From an uncultured Litoreibacter sp. (GTDB lineage: Bacteria; Pseudomonadota; Alphaproteobacteria; Rhodobacterales; Rhodobacteraceae): 64,000 nucleotides of DNA. The notes beneath the pieces are model-generated. The model did not search any database. It was given only the letters and a program-made list of their open reading frames with translations, and was not told where the DNA came from. A program made the position numbers and the translations under genes. The stretch covers positions 620,001-684,000 of the forward strand of contig CANLVO010000001.1 in the NCBI GenBank assembly GCA_947494645.1, in the 5' to 3' direction. Below, in pieces: positions 56,154 through 64,000 of the stretch (position 1 is its first letter; the number at the start of each line of letters is the position of its first letter).

Positions 56154-56402
56154 TTGGCCATCACCATTACAGCCATCATTCTGGTTCTTTATGCGATTTG
56201 GGCGTTGCGACGGCGCGGCACAGGGCACGGAGCGCGCGTCGGAAGGAAACCCGCGAAAAAGGCCTGCAAATGGGTGGAGACCGGCCATAGCAAGGGGCGG
56301 TTTGTCGAGTTTCGCTGCGAGACCTGTGGGGTCAGCGCCATGCCGCATACAGGCAAAGCGCCGGTGGATTGCAAGAGCAACTTGTCAGGAAAACTCAACT
56401 GA
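56154..56402 (+). CDS. small Cys-containing membrane protein
   Basis: An 82-residue protein with an N-terminal membrane segment (about 2-18), a basic stretch (RRRGTGHGARVGRKPAKKAC), and a soluble tail with Cys residues in CKW, CETCG and CKS. The CETCG pattern suggests a metal site or a redox pair. I do not recognise the family. The start may be TTG 56154 or ATG 56130. Its stop overlaps the convergent pyrF gene by eight bases. Confidence 0.6.
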   Translation: MAITITAIILVLYAIWALRRRGTGHGARVGRKPAKKACKWVETGHSKGRFVEFRCETCGVSAMPHTGKAPVDCKSNLSGKLN

Positions 56403-57120
56403 TCTCAGACAAGATCGCCTGTGCCGCGTCGGTGGGCGAGGGGGCTTTTACGATTGGACGTCCGACGACAATGTGGTCCGCTCCTAGCGAAAGGGCTTGG
56501 GCCGGGGTCGCGATGCGTTTTTGATCGCCCGCATCGGCACCGGCGGGGCGGACACCGGGTGTTACGATCAACTTCGATTTGGCTTGGGGAAGGGCTCGGA
56601 TGCTGCGTGCCTCATGCGGAGAGGCAATGACGCCGTCAGCGCCTGCTTCAAAAGCCGTCGCGGCCCGCTCCAGTACGAGATCTTCCATCTCTCCAGGGCG
56701 GATTTGGTTGGCGTCCAGATCACTGCGGTTCATCGACGTCAGGATCGTGACAGCGAGAATTTTCATCTGCGAGCCCGACGCGCCTTCCTTAGCCGCCCGA
56801 ACCACATGCGGGTCGCCATGCACCGTCAGGAAATCAAGGTCGAACTGGCTGAGGCCGCGCACCGCGTTTTCGACCGTATTGGCAATGTCGAAAAGCTTCA
56901 TGTCCAAGAAGATGCGTTTCCCGTGCTCCTGCTTCAGCTCATTTGCCAGAGCCAATCCGCCACCGGTCAACATCCCGAGGCCAATTTTGTAGAACGACAC
57001 CGCGTCGCCAAGGCTTTCGGCGATCTGCAGCCCTTCAAGGGCGTTTGGTACGTCGAGGGCGACGATCAGACGGTCGTCCTGAGGGGCGTTTGGCATAGCA
57101 GCGGTCTCCGGGCAGGTCAT
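56395..57120 (-). CDS. pyrF: orotidine 5'-phosphate decarboxylase
   Basis: Last step of UMP synthesis: decarboxylates OMP. The 241-residue TIM-barrel protein has the catalytic FLDMKLFDIANTV region (Asp73, Lys75, Asp78) and the C-terminal phosphate loop VVGRPIVKAP. The start may be ATG 57120 or the in-frame ATG 57096, both with usable ribosome sites. It lies 33 bases downstream of the 103-residue gene on the same strand. Confidence 0.96.
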   Translation of the reverse strand: MTCPETAAMPNAPQDDRLIVALDVPNALEGLQIAESLGDAVSFYKIGLGMLTGGGLALANELKQEHGKRIFLDMKLFDIANTVENAVRGLSQFDLDFLTVHGDPHVVRAAKEGASGSQMKILAVTILTSMNRSDLDANQIRPGEMEDLVLERAATAFEAGADGVIASPHEARSIRALPQAKSKLIVTPGVRPAGADAGDQKRIATPAQALSLGADHIVVGRPIVKAPSPTDAAQAILSEIS

Positions 57121-57153
57121 GTTTGCCCTGATTGCGCGGCTACGGCGCTGAGG

Positions 57154-57465
57154 TCAAGCGGCCCGCTGCGACGAGGTAAAATTGAGGCCCTGGCTCAACT
57201 GACGTGCGAGGTCGCCCAGATGGCCAAGTTTGGTTTGCCCTTTGGGACCCCGCGCAACCAGAGAAGAAGCGTTACTTGCCCGTTGTTTCTTGGCCTGAGC
57301 CACCAGCTTATGGGTGACGAAGCTGAAATCGCTGTCGATGGGCAATTGCAGGGCGGTTGGGAATTTCCTCGCCTCGTGGCCCTCATGCATGACGACCAGC
57401 GCCTCAAAGCATTGGGTGGCTGCATTATAGTGTAGGTTTTGCACTTCGGTTTTGTAGCTGCTCAT
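57154..57465 (-). CDS. conserved-looking hypothetical protein
   Basis: A 103-residue cytoplasmic protein that I do not recognise. It begins MSSYKTEVQNLHYNAATQCF and has FEALVVMHEGHEARKFPTAL, then a basic C-terminal half rich in Lys, Arg and Gln. AAAGGG precedes the ATG. It is probably co-transcribed with pyrF. No domain could be assigned. Confidence 0.6.
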   Translation of the reverse strand: MSSYKTEVQNLHYNAATQCFEALVVMHEGHEARKFPTALQLPIDSDFSFVTHKLVAQAKKQRASNASSLVARGPKGQTKLGHLGDLARQLSQGLNFTSSQRAA

Positions 57466-57609
57466 GTGATGACCCTTTGTTAGGTTTTGTGTTCTGCTGG
57501 CTTAACTCTAGAAGTCCCGTTTTGGTTTCATAGAGGGGCTCGCGCAGCTGTGAGAGGCAGCGATTCCGCGTGATCTGGGGCCTATGGTCGAAATTTGGGT
57601 GCCGGAGGC

Positions 57610-57638
57610 CTTGCACCAACCGAGCCGCGTTTCCATAT
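57610..57638 (+). promoter_or_regulatory. clpB: heat-shock (sigma-32-like) promoter of clpB
   Basis: CTTGCAC (57610-57616), then 15 bases, then TCCATAT (57632-57638). This resembles the RpoH consensus CTTGAAA-N11-16-CCCATNT. It sits about 80 bases before the clpB start, and heat-shock control of clpB is well known. Confidence 0.65.
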
Positions 57639-57718
57639 CCAATACAAGGTTTGCCGACCGAGGGTGCCGCGTGCCGGGCCTATGTTTGACAGGCAGATGC
57701 TTACAGAAAGGAAAACCA

Positions 57719-60334
<2,616 letters not shown>

Positions 60335-60353
60335 GCCGCATGTATAGAGAGAA

Positions 60354-60378
60354 GGCCGGGTCTTGCGCCCGGCCTTTT
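60354..60378 (+). terminator. Rho-independent terminator of clpB
   Basis: GGCCGGG (60354-60360) pairs with CCCGGCC (60368-60374) around a seven-base loop, followed by TTTT. It lies 20 bases past the clpB stop and before the Mpo1-like gene. Confidence 0.9.
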
Positions 60379-60396
60379 CGCATTGAATGGTCGGGT

Positions 60397-60846
60397 ATGA
60401 CCAAACTCACGGCCCTTTTGGATGAATATGAGGAAAGCCACCGGCACCCGGTGAACATTGCGATTCATTGGGTCGCAGAGCCGTTAGCCATACTGGCCCT
60501 TATGGCGTTGGCGCAGGCTGTCTCTATCGCTGGGGTATCGCTCCTCTGGCCGTTTCTTCTGGTGATGCTGATCTACTTCGGCAGCCTGTCCATGAGGGTC
60601 GCTGCGTCTTTCATTCCGGTAATTGCGGTCTTCATTTTGGTAGTCGGTATGATGAATAGCTGGACAGAGGGTGCGACATGGCGCTGGGCTGTGCCGCTAT
60701 TTGTGGTGAGCTGGCTTGCCCTGCTGGGCGGGCACAAGATCGAAGGACGGGTTCCGTCGGTTTTTCAGAACCCCAACCTCATTTTCGTTGGGCCGGTCTG
60801 GTTGATGCGCCGAATTTTTCGGCGGTTGGGTCTTTCCGACCCCTAA
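60397..60846 (+). CDS. Mpo1-like (DUF962) membrane protein
   Basis: A 149-residue membrane protein with about four hydrophobic segments. It has the family motifs HPVNIAIHWVAEPL (17-30) and GHKIEGRVPSVFQNPNL (near 112-128), whose histidines bind iron in yeast Mpo1, a 2-hydroxy-fatty-acid dioxygenase. The bacterial role is not known to me. ATG 60397 follows the clpB terminator closely, so an own promoter must lie in or just before that sequence, or read-through is used. Confidence 0.85.
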   Translation: MTKLTALLDEYEESHRHPVNIAIHWVAEPLAILALMALAQAVSIAGVSLLWPFLLVMLIYFGSLSMRVAASFIPVIAVFILVVGMMNSWTEGATWRWAVPLFVVSWLALLGGHKIEGRVPSVFQNPNLIFVGPVWLMRRIFRRLGLSDP

Positions 60847-60890
60847 AGACTACGGGCCTTGCGACTCGATTCTGGAACCTTTTGGGGCAG

Positions 60891-60990
60891 GTGAGAGAAT
60901 TGTGACAGCCTTCTCACGCGATGTGAGCGCGATCTCACGGCGGCGTGTGGGTGTCGGCCATCTCGCACCAAGCTATGTGCATGAATGCAC
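60891..60990. promoter_or_regulatory. repeated CTCAC/GTGAG words and a palindrome upstream of the repeat-protein gene
   Basis: GTGAG at 60891-60895 and 60923-60927 and CTCAC at 60913-60917 and 60934-60938 alternate in orientation, so that neighbours form inverted pairs. GTGCAT-GA-ATGCAC (60977-60990) follows, with a third GTGCAT at 61041. Both word sets are upstream of the small secreted protein gene at 61123 and could be operator sites. The binding protein is unknown. Confidence 0.45.
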
Positions 60991-61122
60991 CTATCTCACA
61001 CAAAAGACAGCCGATGTGCGTTGAGATGCGGGATGGCAAGGTGCATATTAGTCTCATCAACCGGCAACACACCGCCGGACACACACACTGCCCCGAGGGG
61101 CACACACATACTGGAGATTAAA

Positions 61123-61419
61123 ATGAAAAAGATCATCGCAACCGCACTCGTTTCCCTGTCTTTCGCAGCACCTGCTGCTGCAGACGTCTCGAACGTGAAG
61201 CAGTTCTTCGCACTGACCAACGACTCCGCCGCTGAGCGCATTGTTGGTGAGACGTCCGTCGGCAACCCAGTTGGTACAGCCCAGGAGCTGGCTCTGGTCA
61301 ATGACAGCCCGGCAGAAAACAAAGTTAACTTCGACCGTGCACGCAACGTAGACGTCAAGGCGATCCAGCAAATCTTCGGTCTGACCAACGACTCGCCTGC
61401 CGAGAACATCGTTCGCTAA
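61123..61419 (+). CDS. small secreted protein with three NDSPAE repeats
   Basis: A 98-residue exported protein that I do not recognise. A signal peptide (MKKIIATALVSLSFAAPAAA, cut after residue 20) is followed by three imperfect repeats with cores LTNDSAAE (31-38), LVNDSPAE (58-65) and LTNDSPAE (87-94), spaced 27 and 29 residues apart. Each core follows a short hydrophobic helix-like stretch and is followed by a Val-containing segment. There are no cysteines. CTGGAGAT precedes the ATG, and the gene is alone between two clear control elements. Confidence 0.78.
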   Translation: MKKIIATALVSLSFAAPAAADVSNVKQFFALTNDSAAERIVGETSVGNPVGTAQELALVNDSPAENKVNFDRARNVDVKAIQQIFGLTNDSPAENIVR

Positions 61420-61446
61420 TCACCCCTGTCTGTCCCCCCCAGACGC

Positions 61447-61488
61447 AAAACGGCCCCTCTGATAATGAGATCAGGGGGGTCGTTTTCG
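61447..61488. terminator. two-way terminator between the repeat-protein gene and the VWA gene
   Basis: A long stem formed by CCCCTCTGAT (61454-61463) and ATCAGGGGGG (61470-61479, one G-U pair), flanked by AAAACG on the left and CGTTTT on the right. The flanks give U tracts on both strands. It separates the + strand gene ending at 61419 from the - strand gene ending at 61490. Confidence 0.85.
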
Positions 61489-61489
61489 T

Positions 61490-62677
61490 TTAGCGGCTCA
61501 GAAGTCGCATTCCGCGGTCGATGCCGTTCAACGTCATCGGCACCATCCGGTCCGCGCCAAAAATACTTTGGATCATCTGTGTCGATTGGGTGTGGCGCCA
61601 GTAGCGTTCATCCAGCGGGTTGATCCACAGGTTTGACGGCCATTGATCGCGGGCGCGTCGCAGCCAAACCTCGCCCGCCTCTGCGTTCCAATGCTCATTC
61701 GCACCGCCAGGATAGGCAACCTCGTAGGGGCTCATTGAGGCGTCTCCGACAAAGATGCATTTGTAGTCCGGCCCAAAACTGCGCAGCAATTCCCATGTTT
61801 CGATTTGCTCAGACCAACGTCGCTTGTTGTCGGTCCAGACGCCTTCGTAGAGGCAATTGTGGAAGTAGTAGTGCTTGAGATGTTTGAACTCGGTCTTGGC
61901 GGCAGAGAACAGCTCCTCGACCAGTTTGACATGGGGGTCCATTGAGCCGCCGACGTCGAGAAAAAGCACCACTTTCACAGCGTTGCGCCGCTCTGGCCGG
62001 GTCTTTACATCCAGATAGCCATGTTCTGCTGTCGCCCGGATTGTACCGCTTAAATCCAGTTCCTCGGCGGCCCCGTCTCGCGCCCAGCGGCGCAGACGCT
62101 TGAGTGCAACCTTGATGTTACGGGTGCCCAATTCCACATTGCCGTCGAGGTCGCGAAACTCCCGCTTATCCCAAACTTTGACCGCGCGTTGATGGCGGCT
62201 TTCGTGCTGCCCGATGCGGACGCCCTCAGGGTTATACCCATAGGCCCCAAAGGGGGAGGTGCCGGCTGTGCCGATCCACTTACTGCCCCCCTGATGGCGC
62301 TTCTCTTGTTCCTTTAGACGCTGCTTGAGCGTCTCCATCAGCTTGTCGAACCCGCCCAGCGCCTCGATTTCGGCGCGTTCCTCGGCGCTGAGATGCTTTT
62401 CAGCAAGCTTCTTGATCCAGTCCTCAGGAATATCGACAGCCTCAAGCATCTCGCCCGTATCAATATGCTCCAAGCCCTCAAAAGTCGCCGCAAACGCGCG
62501 GTCGAAGCGGTCAAGATGGCGTTCGTCTTTGACCATTGCTGTCCGGGCGAAATAGTAAAACCCGTCCAGATCATAAGTGACCAACCCGGCACTGAGGCCT
62601 TCCAGAAAAGAAAGGTATTCGCGCAGCGAGACGGGGAGTTTAGCACCGCGCAGATTTTCGAAGAAGCGCAGGAACAT
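61490..62677 (-). CDS. CoxE-type VWA domain protein
   Basis: A 395-residue cytoplasmic protein of the VWA/CoxE-like group, in the class that pairs with MoxR AAA+ ATPases. The MIDAS motif is DVGGSM (241-246) in place of the usual DxSGS, so one serine is replaced by glycine. That change is seen in some members of this family as I remember it. Lys/Glu-rich helices fill residues 80-130. No MoxR gene is visible in the window. It ends a minus-strand group with the 56-residue membrane protein and the DUF2927 gene. Confidence 0.82.
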   Translation of the reverse strand: MFLRFFENLRGAKLPVSLREYLSFLEGLSAGLVTYDLDGFYYFARTAMVKDERHLDRFDRAFAATFEGLEHIDTGEMLEAVDIPEDWIKKLAEKHLSAEERAEIEALGGFDKLMETLKQRLKEQEKRHQGGSKWIGTAGTSPFGAYGYNPEGVRIGQHESRHQRAVKVWDKREFRDLDGNVELGTRNIKVALKRLRRWARDGAAEELDLSGTIRATAEHGYLDVKTRPERRNAVKVVLFLDVGGSMDPHVKLVEELFSAAKTEFKHLKHYYFHNCLYEGVWTDNKRRWSEQIETWELLRSFGPDYKCIFVGDASMSPYEVAYPGGANEHWNAEAGEVWLRRARDQWPSNLWINPLDERYWRHTQSTQMIQSIFGADRMVPMTLNGIDRGMRLLSR

Positions 62678-62683
62678 GGCAGT

Positions 62684-62854
62684 CTACCCTGCCTGGCGGG
62701 CCAGAAATATCGTAACGAACAGGGCGACAAAACCGAAAGCTACGGCGTAGCCGAACGCGTATTGTGCCATGTCTTTCTTATTGCCGCCTCGGCGCGCCAT
62801 GACCATGGCTCCGACAATTGCGCCCAGCAAAGCTCCGATGAGAAAGCCAGTCAT
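62684..62854 (-). CDS. 56-residue small membrane protein
   Basis: Begins MTGFLIGALLGAIVGAMVMA, then has a basic stretch (RRGGNKKD), and a second hydrophobic segment (about 34-51) before the C-terminal RQAG. It should form a two-helix hairpin with the basic loop in the cytoplasm. AAGGAT lies upstream, with long spacing. It is tightly packed between the DUF2927 gene (9 bases upstream) and the VWA gene (6 bases downstream), so co-expression is likely. Family not recognised. Confidence 0.7.
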   Translation of the reverse strand: MTGFLIGALLGAIVGAMVMARRGGNKKDMAQYAFGYAVAFGFVALFVTIFLARQAG

Positions 62855-62863
62855 ATCAGCGCG

Positions 62864-64000
62864 TTATCCTTGTCTTGGGGTCAGCGCACTGATCTCATTG
62901 AGCCGCGCGCGCACGTTTTCGTCGGAGCCAAACCCATAGCGGCCCCAACCCAGCGCGTCCAGCCGTACGGCACGTGCCTCATCGTCGCGGCCCATGGCCT
63001 CGAAGGCTTGTGCTTTGATCATCAGAAGCGTCGCCAGAAGAGCTGCGTTCTCGCCACCACGCGCGGCCGGGATTGCCTCGTCGGTCATCTTGACTGCGGT
63101 CTCAAACTGCCCGGATGACAGTGCAAACGCCGCCATTTGCGTGGCGACATGCGCGGCCTGCACGGAGGTACCATAGAGGCTTTTGTAGAGCTTGCCCGAT
63201 TCAACGAAGGACGAGATCGCCAGCTGGGGTTTTTGGCCCAGTGTCACACGTCCCTGAACGAACAACGAGAACGCGAGACGGTTGTCAGTCCACCCCTGTG
63301 CCTGCGCGATACGCACAGCTTCCGCCGCAAGTGCAGCACGCTTGGCTGGTGACACGCGTGGTGCGAGCGCGTCTGAGATCGTCTTGTTCCATGCTTGCGG
63401 TGTTGCAGAAACGGTCGTCCGCGATTGCCTTTGGCCTGTCGGGTTGATCCGAGCAAACAGGGAGGGAAGCGCCGCGCGAGCCTCGGACCGGGACATGCCA
63501 TTGCGCAGCTCGGGTGCGTAATAGGCCCGCAGGATCAACATGTCGAAACCGGTCAGGACGGTATGGAAGTTGTCGTCATTGAAGATCGAGTTTGGCAGCC
63601 GGTAAAGGTCATTAAGCGGACCCAGCGCCTGCGCGACTTCTTCATGAAGACAATCGCGCACCTCTTGCGGCGACACATCGGACGGGATGATGATCGTGGC
63701 GCGATTGCGTTGCGCCAGCTTGGACCAGTCTGTGGTGCCACGATGACGGTTCTTACGAAACTCCCGCCATCCGGTGACATTCGGGACCACAAAGCAGGCA
63801 GCTTGCGGGACCGCGCGTTGCAGGGTCTTGCGCGGCACAGCGTCGATGATGATCTCCGCGTCTTCGCCGGGACGAGCGCGCGAAATGTCGATGCCCGCCT
63901 CGCGCTGTAGCCGCGCGAGCAGCTGTGAGAGGTCAAATTCCAGGCTTGCAGGGGCGCTGCCAATAACGCTGACCCGAACAGGGCCTTTGAAACGGGTCAG
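62864..64000 (-). CDS. DUF2927-family protein, 5' end beyond the window
   Basis: 378 residues are visible and the reading frame stays open to the edge, so the N-terminus is missing. DUF2927 sequences are clear: PQAACFVVPNVTGWREF and the near-invariant HEEVAQALGPLNDLYRLP, with NDDNFHTVLTGFDMLILRA after it. The HEExAQ pattern hints at a metal-dependent, perhaps metalloprotease-like site, but no function is proven. The C-terminal 150 residues look helical and TPR-like (FSLFVQGRVTLGQKPQLAIS). It leads the group DUF2927-56 aa-VWA. Confidence 0.85.
   Translation of the reverse strand: MTRFKGPVRVSVIGSAPASLEFDLSQLLARLQREAGIDISRARPGEDAEIIIDAVPRKTLQRAVPQAACFVVPNVTGWREFRKNRHRGTTDWSKLAQRNRATIIIPSDVSPQEVRDCLHEEVAQALGPLNDLYRLPNSIFNDDNFHTVLTGFDMLILRAYYAPELRNGMSRSEARAALPSLFARINPTGQRQSRTTVSATPQAWNKTISDALAPRVSPAKRAALAAEAVRIAQAQGWTDNRLAFSLFVQGRVTLGQKPQLAISSFVESGKLYKSLYGTSVQAAHVATQMAAFALSSGQFETAVKMTDEAIPAARGGENAALLATLLMIKAQAFEAMGRDDEARAVRLDALGWGRYGFGSDENVRARLNEISALTPRQG

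Overview
The window is a G+C-rich, gene-dense stretch of an alphaproteobacterial chromosome. It most likely comes from a marine Rhodobacterales species (Roseobacter group). The evidence is the alphaproteobacterial dcw order (ftsI-murEF-mraY-murD-ftsW-murGC-murB-ddl-ftsQAZ) with two DUF2484 genes between murC and murB, an FtsZ with a long Pro/Gln-rich linker and a short C-terminal peptide, CobS/CobT, a divergent BolA/J-domain pair, DUF2927, DUF6151 and a VPLPA-type sorting tail. I saw no rRNA, tRNA, CRISPR array, transposase, integrase or phage gene, so this looks like stable core chromosome.

Layout. 1-18606 is the division and cell-wall (dcw) cluster on the + strand: peptidoglycan precursor ligases, lipid I/II synthesis (mraY, murG), the FtsW/FtsI synthase pair, and FtsQ, FtsA and FtsZ. 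Many genes overlap by 4 bases (ATGA). A minus-strand DUF6151 gene and a hairpin split the cluster between murD and ftsW. A 365-bp regulatory gap precedes ftsZ. 18842-22488 carries lpxC, bamD and recN. 22554-28026 holds a D-lactate dehydrogenase-type flavoprotein, a CLC channel, a DUF427 protein and an aminopeptidase P. 28315-37015 holds a DcaP-like porin, cobT/cobS, the J-domain/BolA pair, a DUF4177 protein, a VOC protein, a secreted protein with a sorting tail, and gatB. 37172-41439 holds a lytic transglycosylase, an SDR, an ACT protein, a stand-alone FAD oxidoreductase and a MoaF-like protein.

41495-53157 holds pepN, a DUF2256 protein, malate synthase G with a GlcG-like partner, a class I amidotransferase-like hydrolase, SCP2, an amidohydrolase, a DNA ligase/exonuclease pair, and an HpaI-type aldolase. 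53282-60846 holds a 51-aa protein, an RlmI-type methyltransferase coupled to a PIN protein, an M48 protease, a small Cys-rich membrane protein, pyrF, and clpB with a heat-shock-like promoter, followed by an Mpo1-like protein. 61123-64000 holds a small secreted protein with three NDSPAE repeats and a minus-strand cluster: DUF2927 (cut by the window edge), a 56-aa membrane protein and a CoxE-type VWA protein.

Most of the window is well understood. The parts that look least described are the three-repeat secreted protein with its unusual upstream region, the DUF2927/56-aa/VWA cluster, the tandem DUF2484 genes, several very small proteins, a dispersed short intergenic repeat, and the inverted-repeat-rich ftsA-ftsZ gap. 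No new defence or mobile system was found.
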